A DNA stretch of 64,000 nt from Dactylorhiza incarnata. Its lineage: Eukaryota; Streptophyta; Magnoliopsida; Asparagales; Orchidaceae. Shown here piece by piece: positions 12,067 to 22,324 of the stretch. Where the stretch lies: NCBI GenBank assembly GCA_033032865.1, contig JAWHQI010000009.1, positions 10,248,001 to 10,312,000 of the forward strand. Direction: 5' to 3'. Under the pieces are notes generated by a model. It worked only from the letters and a program-made list of their open reading frames with translations, had not been told where the DNA came from and ran no database searches. The first letter of the stretch is position 1; every line of letters begins with the position of its first letter. The position numbers were made by a program, and so were the translations under genes.

Positions 12067-13837
12067 TCATTTAGAATTTTCTATTCCTAGAAGAGGAGCA
12101 CTCAGGAATATCAGCAACTGCTTCTTTTCCTTTAGCTGAGACCAGTTGGTCTGCTGCAGCATCCATGTATTCAGCAACCACTTCTTCTTGTGCTGGGAGC
12201 TCCTTATCTTCAGCATCCATGTTTTCAGCAACCACTTCTTCTTGGACTGGAGGCTCCTTATCTTCAGTAGGTATAACCATGTCTTCAGGCATATTTGTGG
12301 ATGTATCCTTTTCAGCATTTGCTGCTTCAATCTCAGCTATCTTCCTCTTGTTCTCTTTCCTTTTAAAGTACATGAATGGCTTTGGGATGTATTTAGATGG
12401 CATCCTTCTTGGGTTATCTTTTCTTACAAGGTTTTTTTTGAATACTTTATCTCCTTTTTTGTTCCTCTCAAAATGCTTTATCCTTTCCTCAGATGGATAT
12501 AGCTTGTCAATATCTTTGCTTATTTGTCTATGGCTTAGCCAGGCATTTAGGATTATCTCTTTGGAGTCATCACTCCAATATTCAAAATCAGGGTCTCTAC
12601 TATTTTCATCCCTTTGTTTGGCCATGAATTCCTCAGTGAGCAACACATGCTCTTTTTTTTCAATCTCTCATTTTGTGCTATTGCCTCTTGATGAGGGAAA
12701 TCCCAGTCTTCTGCCCTATTAACATCTAATATAGGAAGATTCAGAGATATCCTTGTACCTTGTAGGACTTTCAGTGTGAGGTCAAAATTGATGACTGCAT
12801 TTGTATCCTCCCCCTTTCTGGCTTCATCAAAGATCTGTTGATGGAGGTCTTGCTTAGCTGTTGTTATTGTGCAGAGAGAGTTTGGAATACATTCTCAAGG
12901 TCTGCTTGAAGTACATCTTGTAACTTGCCTACTTCTTCATTTAGATGGGAAGAGGTTGCTCTTGCAGCAATGGATTGAGAGACAGTTGCAATTTTTGCCA
13001 TCAACTCTTCCTTGTACCTGTCAGCTTCTTCATTTAACTGCATAGCTGTTGAAAAGACATACTCTTCAAGATGATTGGTTGACTTCTCTATCACCTCATC
13101 TGTCTTACTCACATAATTCTTAACATATCCCATGTCCTGTTCAGACAGCTGGAGATGTTTGCCCATGGATCTTAGAATGGTATTCTAAGAAATTACTGAT
13201 TTTTCAGCAAGGTCAAACCACCTGGTCATCTGTTTGGTGAGTATGTCAATGTTTTCCTTTATTTATTTGACCTCAGTCATGATCTCAGCTTTCACATTCA
13301 AGATGGACTGATCAATGTATCCCCTGACAGATGTAATTGATTGATCTACATGTGACTGCATGGTGGTGAGATGGGACTGTAGTAGTAGGTTTATGGCACT
13401 GAGAAGAGCCTCATTGGGTGAGGTGGAAGAAGAGGCTTGCTGAATGTTAACAACAGCTGGGGAATCATCCTGCTCATCTTCAGTGTCAGCATCTTGATGG
13501 TCACTTAGATTGACATCATCAGCATTATCATCCTCCTCCCCCTTAGAGAGAGCATTCTTTTTTTCCAGGAATGTTGGGACAATGAGTTGGAGTTAGATTG
13601 AACAACTTAGAGGTTCTAAGGATAATAATGTATGATTTACCTAGAACATCATCTTTCTCTGCAGGAGGAGAATTCTACACCTCCACCTCAGATAAATCAC
13701 CTTGAATGGAAGAATCTAGGAATTCTAGAAGATGAATTGTAAAGTTAGATTTTATGATTCTTAATGTTTAGGCTGGGTTTTTAGGGCTTTACCTATAACC
13801 TGATCTTCATCAGCTGATGGCTCTTGTGGCTGCTCCC
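12067..13837 (-). pseudogene. Env-position extra ORF of copia element F, 5' part missing
   Basis: Region downstream of pol in SIRE-type elements, matching the better-preserved copy in E (40565 down to 38150). The C-terminal block (12646-12071) begins MLLTEEFMAKQRDENSRD, contains a basic stretch (FKRKENKRK) and two near-identical acidic units (PVQEEVVAENMDAEDKE / PAQEEVVAEYMDA). Before it, 13166-12864 encodes an amphipathic, coiled-coil-like segment (MGKHLQLSEQDMGYVKNYVS...). Further upstream the sequence is acidic and broken. No signal peptide or membrane segment is visible, so 'env-like' is a positional label only. The 5' half was cut off by the B insertion at 13838. Confidence 0.7.
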
Positions 13838-14639
13838 TGATGAATCCCATTTATATATATATTCTTGGACTCATTTGGGCTGTTATTCTAGTGTTTGCAC
13901 CACATTTTAGGCACATTTCCATTCATATGTACTATTCCATGCTAGGTGCACTTTTAAGCCGTTTCGGTGTGCAATTGCATTCCTTATTGTTGGGGGTAAG
14001 CACATTGTGCTCCCCTTCCCTTCTTTTATGTATTTCTGCGCTGGATGTGTATTCCCAGCTAGTATATCTTGTTTGCAGGTGACCTGATTGCCCCATTCTC
14101 CCATAAGTAATTTCTGTGCATATCGCACGGTCGTGCGTTCTCCTTGACGCACGGTCTGTGCGGTCGTGCATCTGTGTCTTACAGAAAACGGAGCTTCGGA
14201 GTTTACTCGTGCGTCTTAACGCACGGGCGGCATTGGTCATGCGTGAACAAATCACACGGGCAGCGTAGCATCTTATCCAAGCCTTATTTCTGCCGTTAAT
14301 ATCGCACGATCGTGCGTTCGACCGTGCGTGACCAATTTTCATCCTGTTTCCTATAAAAGCTGCAGGAATCGAGGCAGAGAAGGAGGACAACCAGGGCACG
14401 AGCGGGAGCGATTCTTAGGGTGGGAAAACTATTCCTTCCCGCTGCTCTTGAGGGGTGAAGGCTTCTCCTTCATTTCCTCCACCATCAAGGCCATTTCCGG
14501 TGACACCGGTCTAGCCGGTAGTACCTTTGAACTGATATTCGAGGAGTTCCTCCCTATTTTATTACTTGACAAAGACCGGTGCACTGCCGTCGTATTGCAT
14601 TTCGTTCCTGCTAATTAGCAGTGCCGAAATAGCGCATCA
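13838..14639 (+). repeat. 5' LTR of Athila element B, internally deleted
   Basis: Starts TGATGAATCCC, ends GCGCATCA, followed by the tRNA-Asp primer site. CGCACG/CGTGCG words occupy 14120-14330 and a TATA box lies at 14351-14358 (TATAAAAG). It matches the partner LTR at 28159 closely up to about 14500, then lacks roughly 600 bp that the right copy retains; the match resumes briefly around CCTTTGAACTGAT. Confidence 0.88.
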
Positions 14640-14645
14640 AGTTTT

Positions 14646-14663
14646 TGGCGCCGTTGCCGGGGA
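14646..14663 (+). other. Primer-binding site, tRNA-Asp type (element B)
   Basis: TGGCGCCGTTGCCGGGGA, a full 18-nt match to the complement of the plant tRNA-Asp 3' end, located just after the LTR terminus ...CATCA. Confidence 0.92.
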
Positions 14664-14773
14664 CTGCAAGCGTTTACGATTTGTTTTTCCTTGGAAATCT
14701 GCTTTAAGGGCCTTTTTGTTCTTTTTTTCTTTTTGATTGTGCGCAAATCCATTGTCTTGCAATCAAGTCTACT

Positions 14774-15256
14774 ATGACTTCTATCCAGCAACGTATGTAT
14801 CAGGGAAGTTTGGACGATCTTAGGAATCAGGCACAATTAAATAATCTGGCATCCGAGATCTCCACTGATGTTATTGAGTTTATTTCTAAGAATTGCAAAT
14901 TCAGCTAGGATACACATGAGGATGCAGTACGTCATGTGCAGGAATTTCTAGAAGTCTATTATACATGTATTTTCAATGGAGTTGAAAATGACCAACTGAA
15001 GATCCTAGCATTCTCATTCTCTCTGCATGATAGAGCTAAAGGATGGTACCGGGATACCCGAAAAATTGAGATAACTTCTTGGAAGCAATTCGAAAAGAAG
15101 TTCCTGTTTGATTTTCAACACCGCATGCAAGGTATGAACATGCATAAGGAACTTATTGCCTTCAGACAGAGAAAATACGAGACATTAGTGGACGCATGGG
15201 GGCGTTTTCAATCCTTGCATAGGGATTGTTACCGTGAGGATTTGTTAGAAGATTTG
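14774..15256 (+). pseudogene. Athila gag, N-terminal part (element B), split by element A
   Basis: Start of the B gag: MTSIQQRMYQGSLDDLRNQA, then the capsid-type domain (FSFSLHDRAKGWYRD, FEKKFLFDFQHRMQG). One in-frame TAG occurs at 14906-14908. The reading frame reaches ...REDLLEDL at the insertion point and resumes after removal of element A and one copy of the ATTTG duplication with ...LIQIFYFGV at 22325, so the two halves were once continuous. The insertion of A disables this gag even apart from the TAG. Confidence 0.88.
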
Positions 15257-16669
15257 TGATGAGTCCTGATCATATACACTTTTATGGACTCATCTGGGCC
15301 GTTTATTTAGTCATTTCACCGCACTTTAGCCCTGTTATAGTTCATATTGATCATTCTATGCTAGGTGCACGTTTGGCCCGTTTTGGTGTGATTTCGTGCT
15401 TAACTTCGTTATTAGTTTTCATGTGCTATTAAGTTCCACCTTCAGTGGCTAGACCGGTGTTGTATGCTGGAACAGGTGTCGTGCAGGTGTTCCCGGTACA
15501 ATTCTGTACAGGAACACTGCGCACGATCACTGGTTCTATTGCGCACGACCACTGGTCGTGCGCCACTGATCGTGCGCACTTAACGCCCTTTTTATGAGTT
15601 CTGTCTGCCTTATCGCACGACCACTTACGATAGTGCGCACGACCACTGGTCGTGCACCACTGGTCGTGCGAACATGTATTTTATAATTTTCTTTACTCGC
15701 AGGGCTCCGCCCAGGCAGCGCGCATGATCGAAGAATTCCAGTGCGCACGACCACTGGTCGTGCGCCAATGACCGTGCGCAGTATTCATTTCAGCGCCTAT
15801 ATATAAGCTTGTTCCGCTTTTAGGTCAGAGAGAGCCGCCGGGAGCAGATTTCCCAGTCCGTACGCCGCCGACTACCCTTCTTGGACACCTCCACTTCATC
15901 TCCTATGCAAGGGGAAGTCTTCTCCAACCATTCCAAGCTTTTCTCTATTGTCCGAGAGCGTTCTCCACCATCCGCAAGCCCTCAAGCAACTGTTTTCCAT
16001 TCCAGTCCGGCGAGAAGAAGAGTAAATCTGAGGAAGAAGATGACGGAACTACGTAGAGAAATCGTGACAGTTTCTCTACGCCGGAAGCATTGTCCGCCCG
16101 AGTCCGGAGGTAGCCCGACAACCTACCATTCCGGCCGTGAACGGCCGCTAGTCTTCACCCATCGGTTATCTCTTCCTTCTTTCCTTCGTTGTAATCGTTG
16201 AATCTTGTAAACCTGAATAGTATGATGTTTGGTTTATTTGAAATGAATGTTTCTTTGCACTTCATCATTGCTTGCTTGTGAATCACTTTGTTTCCACTCA
16301 CTCACTAACGCACACAAGGTGTTCGATCCGCGTTAGCAAGAGCTAACGGCGTTTGTGAAGAGGTGTTTACGACCCTCACCTTCTCGCACTTGAGCACGCT
16401 CCATCCGCCTCTCGAAGCACGGCATCGCGGCCGTCGCATCCATCTCACCTTGCGAAGCGGTGTTTTCGACCCGCAATTCTTTTACTGTTGTTAAGAGTAG
16501 GAAAAACCAACCAAAGCCCCCTTTTTGTGTTTGTTAACGCTTGTGTAACAATAGTCACACTACGCGATTCGATCACCCAACCTGCATTCCTCAAGAGACC
16601 GACATCCGGGGATTCCATTCTCCACATTTATTACTTGACAGCGACCGGTGCACTTGCCGACACGCATCA
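15257..16669 (+). repeat. 5' LTR of element A
   Basis: Begins TGATGAGTCCTGATCATA and ends GACACGCATCA. Opens with an inverted repeat GATGAGTCC...GGACTCATC. Multiple copies of a word like CACGACCACTGGTCGTGCGCC occupy 15524-15780 just upstream of the TATA box CTATATATAAG at 15797-15807. A GA-rich downstream region and CGGCATCGCGGCCGT near 16420 are shared with LTRs K, B and the solo LTR. Open frames inside are not genes. Confidence 0.93.
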
Positions 16670-16675
16670 AGTTTT

Positions 16676-16693
16676 TGGCGCCGTTGCCGGGGA
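16676..16693 (+). other. Primer-binding site, tRNA-Asp type (element A)
   Basis: TGGCGCCGTTGCCGGGGA, identical to the B and K sites, six bases after the LTR end. Confidence 0.93.
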
Positions 16694-16880
16694 ATGCAGG
16701 CGTGTATCATCTTGTGTTGTGACTCTCGTTATACGAGCAGTTGTTTTGGATTTTCTTTGTTTTTCTTTTTGTTTGTGATCGTGCATGCAGAGACAAGCCG
16801 CAGGGGAACTCGTACCCTTTGATCCGGAAATCGAATGGACTGCTCGCGCGTGAAGGCGCGCTGCTGCCGTACAAGCGGCA

Positions 16881-18014
16881 ATGGGTGATCAGGTAGACCC
16901 AAATGATGTTGATGCGAGAGTGCCCAACGAGGGGCAACACCCGCCTGGAGATGTGCAGGAGGCGGTTAGGCCTCGACCCCGCACGATGAGAGACTACACC
17001 ACTACAACTGCTGGGAGTGTGTATCCTGGGTTTGGGCCCAATATTATGAACAATCAGTTCGAGATCAAACCTGCGATCTTGAACATCATCCGGAACAACG
17101 CTCAGTTCTCTGGGTTTGCCAGCGAAGATCCGCATCTGCATCTGGCAGAGTTTTCTGATATTTGCGGAACCTTCCGCTACGCAGGGATTACTGACGACAC
17201 GGTCAAGCTTAGACTGTTTCCCTTCTCACTCCGCGACAAAGCCAAGGTGTGGCTCCACTCCATTCCGCCCGGGACTGCTGCGACTTGGGATGCCCTCGCA
17301 TCCAAGTTCCTTGCTAAATTCCACCCTGTGGATAAAATCGTGAGCTTGCGGTGGGAGATCGCCACCTTTCGCCAACTTGACCAGGAGACCCTTGCTGAGG
17401 CGTGGGAGCGCCATAGCGATCTTCTCCGCCGTTGTCCGAACCACGAGCTTCAACCGTGGAATGTGGTCGAAACATTTTACTTTGCGATCGAGCCCAACTA
17501 CAGGGCAATGATCGATGCTGCGGCAGGTGGTACTTTAATGAACCACACTCCAGAGGAGCCCCTTCGGATTCTGCGCGACTCTGCCTGCCACAGTACATTC
17601 TGGACTGCAGGGAGAAATGCTCCAAGAAGCGGCCGTGGTCTCTTTATGGTTGACACACTTCCTCCTACTCCCGCGCCTGCTGCTGTCATTACTTGCGAAG
17701 GATGTGGAGGCAGAGGCCACCATGCATATGAATGTTCAGGGAACAACGTAGCAGGTGACTTCGCGCACTTAACCTTGAATGAATCTGTTAATTATGTAGG
17801 AAATCAGCCTAAGGGGGCGCCTTTTAATAATGCTTATAATCCGGGAGCGAGAAGTCACCCGAACTTCTCGTGGAACCCAAACACGCCTGGCCAACGATGG
17901 GCACCGGGGCAGCATCAAAATGATGCTTACGCCTTCGGGAGCCAACCGAGGCCACCACACCCGGATTATAACCAAGCCCCCCTGCCCAAAAAAGGAGTAA
18001 TCTGGAGGAGATGA
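16881..18014 (+). CDS. Athila-type gag (element A)
   Basis: 377-codon open frame for the structural precursor of the virus-like particle. Residues about 45-260 form the retrotransposon gag (capsid) domain, with NNQFEIKPAILNIIRNNAQF and KVWLHSI blocks; a CCHC zinc knuckle (CEGCGGRGHHAYEC) follows near residue 270; the tail is Gly/Asn/Pro-rich. The start is the first ATG after the primer site in frame with the homologous gag of K. The frame ends GVIWRR and overlaps the next ORF by ATGA; in related elements this position reads straight on (NLEEMMEKFM), so a 1-nt shift near the CCCAAAAAAGG tract (17989-17999) has separated them, or a -1 frameshift joins them. Confidence 0.9.
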   Translation: MGDQVDPNDVDARVPNEGQHPPGDVQEAVRPRPRTMRDYTTTTAGSVYPGFGPNIMNNQFEIKPAILNIIRNNAQFSGFASEDPHLHLAEFSDICGTFRYAGITDDTVKLRLFPFSLRDKAKVWLHSIPPGTAATWDALASKFLAKFHPVDKIVSLRWEIATFRQLDQETLAEAWERHSDLLRRCPNHELQPWNVVETFYFAIEPNYRAMIDAAAGGTLMNHTPEEPLRILRDSACHSTFWTAGRNAPRSGRGLFMVDTLPPTPAPAAVITCEGCGGRGHHAYECSGNNVAGDFAHLTLNESVNYVGNQPKGAPFNNAYNPGARSHPNFSWNPNTPGQRWAPGQHQNDAYAFGSQPRPPHPDYNQAPLPKKGVIWRR

Positions 18015-19114
18015 TGGAGAAATTCATGCAAGCGGCTACCTCGAATATGGTGAACCAAACCGCATCCATGCGAAACTTGGAAACGCAGCTGGGCCAATTG
18101 GCCCAAGTGCTAACCGAGCGGTCGCAGGGGACCCTTCCTAGCAACACGGAAAAGAACCCAATAGATCAGGGGAAGAGTCTTGGTGATGTGGTAGAGGCTG
18201 ATCCAAGTGAGTTGGTGATTTCCTGTTCCATCAACAATATTGAAACGAAAGCTCTATGCGATTCCGGTTCCTCCCGCAACGTCATTGCATTGCAAGATGT
18301 TGCTAAACTACAACTTGAGATGAACACGGAGGAAAGGAAATCCCTTATGCTTGCTATTGGGACTGTTATACAATCTGAGGGTGAAGTGAAAAATGTAGAG
18401 GTGATTGTTGAGGGGACGATTGTGGTTGCTGATTTTCAGGTGTTGGGCCCTCAGGAAAATCACTCTATCCCTATCTTGGGTGTGCCGTTCTTGAAAGAGA
18501 GCGGTGCCACCCTTGATTTCGCTACGGGGTGTGTCTTCCTACCCAATAAGGTGCCGCAGCCCACTTGCCCCGAAGCTACAACTGAAACATCCACTCCTCC
18601 CCCTCTTTTTATTTTTGATGAATCTTTGAGTTGTGCAGGACATGAAGAAGTTAAAGAATCAATTGAAGGAGAAAAGGAGGAGCACCTGTCTAGTGAGGAA
18701 GAAGAAGTTGATCTTCGGAGAGAATTTGGTTCCGAGACGGAAGAAGACTGCATTTCGAAAAACGTTGACTTGAATTTAGTTCGGGACAATGTCCCATTAT
18801 CTTCTTGTTTTGATTCCTGTAATAAACAATTTAAGCGCTCCATCTCCTGGGCCGATCCGGTAGTCACCGCGATGCCGGAAGTGACGCCACCCGCCACCAA
18901 GGCGGAAAAATCTGAAAACTTTCAATGGTGGCAGTCCCCGACTGTCACGAAACTTAAACAGGAGAAACTTCTGCACGACGCTCGCGCTGCCGCTCTCCGT
19001 GGCAAGAGGGCGGAGGTTAGGGGAACACTGGGTGACACCAGTGTTGGCCCTAAAGCCCTCACCTCCCGCCTACGCGCTACGGGAGATGCGCACCATAAGA
19101 GCGCTTATAGCTGA
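18011..19114 (+). CDS. Gag C-terminus plus aspartic protease domain (element A)
   Basis: 367-codon open frame in the -1 frame relative to gag. Residues 1-40 carry the usual Athila linker (MMEKFMQAATSNMVNQ...ETQLGQLA). The retropepsin-like domain sits at about 70-175, with ALCDSGSSRNVIAL (catalytic D-S-G) and a later hydrophobic-G motif (IPILGVPFLKESG). After this the protein becomes acidic and ends GDAHHKSAYS without any RT motif. It would mature gag if made as a fusion. Truncation of pol at this exact point marks A as a nonautonomous derivative. Confidence 0.82.
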   Translation: MMEKFMQAATSNMVNQTASMRNLETQLGQLAQVLTERSQGTLPSNTEKNPIDQGKSLGDVVEADPSELVISCSINNIETKALCDSGSSRNVIALQDVAKLQLEMNTEERKSLMLAIGTVIQSEGEVKNVEVIVEGTIVVADFQVLGPQENHSIPILGVPFLKESGATLDFATGCVFLPNKVPQPTCPEATTETSTPPPLFIFDESLSCAGHEEVKESIEGEKEEHLSSEEEEVDLRREFGSETEEDCISKNVDLNLVRDNVPLSSCFDSCNKQFKRSISWADPVVTAMPEVTPPATKAEKSENFQWWQSPTVTKLKQEKLLHDARAAALRGKRAEVRGTLGDTSVGPKALTSRLRATGDAHHKSAYS

Positions 19115-20903
19115 TTTGTGTGATCTGAGTTTCTGAAACTGCTTGTGAACTTCTTTTATGTAATTCCTGCACTATATAAACAATGTTAATACAGGTATTT
19201 GGTCCAGCTTAAGGACATTAAATAAAAGCGCTACTGGGAGACAACCCAGATTTCCTGATTTTATTTCTTTTCTAACATGCTTAGTTCAGTTTTTATATTT
19301 GCTTTTTGCAGTTTTTAGTTTTGTGCTTGCAGGTGTCTTGTGTTCTTTGGTGCGGACGCTGCGGACTGCGCTTGATCTTGAACGCCAATCGTCTGGTATG
19401 CTCAATTCTGAGCATTGGGTAACACTTCTTCCCCTCCTTAGCTTCCAATTTCTGTGATGTATTGTTTAGACTAAGTCTGGGGGAGAGTATGTTGTCATCC
19501 ACTTTGCACGAGTTGCACTGCATATTAGAAGTTTGTGTATTATTTATTTTCATCATTATCATTTTCATGCTTCTCGCACCACTTCACCCACATGAGTGCG
19601 CGCTTACCTATTTGTCTGTTTCCGAAAGACCTATTTTGGTTGGAATGTGAAATAGGATGTTAACGTAGGAATTACTATTAGGAGCGCGATGATGACTCGT
19701 GTAGTTTTCTAGTCACTTCGCATGCTATGATAGAATTCGAGTAAAACTAGATTATCTTTATGCATCTAATGTATGTTTAGTATTTTTGCGTAGATTTAGA
19801 TTTATGATACTCAAGTGGTGAATGTGAATGAAATTGACGATAACCCGGTGTTGTGTGTGTACGAGCACTAGTCGTGTGTTGCTCGAGTCGAGAGGAAGGT
19901 TTATCTTTCTCGTGGGCTAAGAACTTGCCCCAAGCGACTCTCGAAGCATGGGCGAGAGCGATTCGTCGAGTTAAACGTGATGTAGGCCACCTTTTGGCTA
20001 GTTTGAGCCTTGTCATTCCCTATCCTTTTCGCTTACCTTTGCATGCCAAATTTGTGCCTACCACTCCTTTGATCAGCTCCTCCTCATCCACCAAAGCCCG
20101 AAGCTTATCCCACTGTCGACCAAATAGATGTTATCTGCACTCATTTTTTACATTTGGTGAGATGTATGGAATCGTTGTGATGAGAAGGGGAAATTAACGC
20201 CATTTCGCTGAAATTGTACCAACTGGGGGATAAGTAAAAGAAGAAAAGTATATTGTAAAAAAGAAGAAAAAAAATCTGGAAAAAGTATATTGAAAAGAAA
20301 TCCTCCCGAGCTAAATAGAAAATTTGTTGGTGATTGTGAAGTAGGCCGTGTGCACACCTAGTTTTCATGATAAGTCTAGGGGTGTGTCACACGAGCGTTG
20401 TTTTTGGTTCTGTGTGGTGCAGCATTCTGTTAGCTCACTTGGGTTGCGTAGCCATCGTGTTTAAATTTGAATATCATACCGCAGCCTAAGCCCCATTATA
20501 CTCCTAAAAGCCCTATTGATTTGACTTGTGAGTTTGCTAACGCCGTGGAGAGAGTGTGACCGGGCGAGCGTATGGTTCACGACGTTGATGGATTTCAGTG
20601 GAGTTATTCCTAAGCCCCGACCTTGTGCAACACCCGCCTTAGCGTCTTGTTACTCTCACACCGGGCATGATCGTTCGAATTCTTCATCATTCACCAACTG
20701 AGTTTTGATAAATCTCTAGTTACGCTTTAATACTTTCGTAAACTAGTTAGCATAGTTAGAATCTCTTGTTACGAGAATTTCTACTCGCATGCGTATGTTA
20801 CTTCGCACCGTACTCCTCTGTGTAATTTTCTATGTTAACTACCGTTTTCACACTCCACTGGATTCGTTTGCTCGGGACGCGCAAACAGGTAAGTCTGGCG
20901 GTG
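19115..20903 (+). other. 3' noncoding internal region of element A
   Basis: No supported gene. Contains the Athila-typical GTATTTGGTCCAGCTTAAGGAC...GGGAGACAACCCA stretch near 19194-19252 (also in B at 26482), an A/T-rich tract near 20230-20300, and ends in a polypurine-like tract (AAGTCTGGCGGTG) just before the 3' LTR. Confidence 0.8.
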
Positions 20904-22319
20904 TGATGAGTCCTGATCATATACACTTTTATGGACTCATCTGGGCCGTTTATTTAGTCATTTCACCGCACTTTAGCCCTGTTATAGTTCATATTGATCA
21001 TTCTATGCTAGGTGCACGTTTGGCCCGTTTTGGTGTGATTTCGTGCTTAACTTCGTTATTAGTTTTCATGTGCTGTTAAGTTCCACTTTCAGTGGCTAGA
21101 CCGGTGATGTATGCTGGAACAGGTGTCGTGCAGGTGTTCCCGGTATAATTTTGTACAGGAACACTGCGCACGATCACTGGTTCTATTGCGCACGACCACT
21201 GGTCGTGCGCCACTGATCGTGCGCACTTAACGCCCTTTTTATGAGTTCTGTCTGGCTTATCGCACGACCACTTACGATAGTGCGCACGACCACTGGTCGT
21301 GCCCCACTGGTCGTGCGAACATGTATTTTATAATTTTCTTTCCTCGCAGGGCTCCGCCCAGGCAGCGCGCACGATCGCAGAATTCCAGTGCGCACGACCA
21401 CTGGTCGTGCGCCAATGACCATGCGCTGTATTCATTTCAGCGCCTATATATAAGCCTCTTCCGCTTTTAGGTCAGAGAGAGCTGCCGGGAGCGGATTCCC
21501 AGTCCATACGCCGCCGACTACCCTTCTTGGACACCTCCACTTCATCTCCTACGCAAGGGGAAGTCTTCTCCAACCATTCCAAGCTTTTCTCCATTGTCCG
21601 GGAGCGTTCTCCACCATCCGCAAGCCCTCAAGCAACTGTTTTCCATTCCAGTCCGGCGAGAAGAAGAGTAAATCTGAGGAAGAAGACGACAGAACTACGT
21701 AGAGAAATCGTGACAGTTTCTCTACGCCGGAAGCATTGTCCGCCCGAGTCCGGAGGTAGCCCGACAACCTACCATTCCGGCCGTGAACGGCCGCTAGTCT
21801 TCACCCATCGGTTATCTCTTCCTTCTTTCCTTCGTTGTAATCGTTGAATCTTGTAAACCTGAATAGTATGATGTTTGGTTTATTTGAAATGAATGTTTCT
21901 TTGCACTTCATCATTGCTTGCTTGTGAATCACTTCGTTTCCACTCAATCACTCACTCACGCACACAAGGTGTTCGATCCGCGTTAGCAAGAGCTAACGGC
22001 GTTTGTGAAGAGTTGTTTGCGACCCTCACCTTCTCGCACTTGAGCACGCTCCATCCGCCTCTCGAAGCACGGCATCGCGGCCGTCGCATCCATCTCACCT
22101 TGCGAAGCGGTGTTTTCGACCCGCAATTCTTTTACTATTGTTAAGAGTAGGAAAAACCAACCAAAGCCCCCTTTTTGTGTTTGTTAACGCTTGTGTAACA
22201 ATAGTCACACTACGCGATTCGATCACCCAACCTGCATTCCTCAAGAGACCGACATCCGGGGATTCCATTCTCCACATTTATTACTTGACAGCGACCGGTG
22301 CACTTGCCGACACGCATCA
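20904..22319 (+). repeat. 3' LTR of element A
   Basis: Near-identical partner of the 15257-16669 LTR, same TGATGAGTCC start and CACGCATCA end. The word array and TATA box (around 21453) are retained. Confidence 0.93.
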
Positions 22320-22324
22320 ATTTG

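Larger units (their letters stand above)
15257..22319 (+). mobile_element. Complete Athila-type LTR element A, gag-protease only
   Basis: 7.06 kb element with two LTRs (1413 and 1416 bp, roughly 30 differences by eye, so fairly young), flanked by the 5-bp target duplication ATTTG (15252-15256 and 22320-22324). The order is LTR, tRNA-Asp primer site, gag, protease, noncoding, polypurine tract, LTR. No RT, RNase H or integrase is present, so it must have moved using enzymes from a relative such as the B family. It interrupts the gag of B. Confidence 0.93.

Noticed and set aside
15257..15300. TGATGAGTCC...GGACTCATC at Athila LTR starts as a hammerhead ribozyme core
   Set aside because: CTGATGAG-like letters are there but the GAAA segment and the cleavage-site helices of a hammerhead are missing.
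15881..16201. 106-codon frame in LTR A, repeated at 21527
   Set aside because: Present twice only because the LTR is present twice; it is absent as an open frame from the related solo LTR.
17986..17999. CCCAAAAAAGG as a classic -1 slippery heptamer
   Set aside because: In the gag frame the codons are CCC AAA AAA GGA, which does not fit X XXY YYZ; a plain indel is at least as likely.
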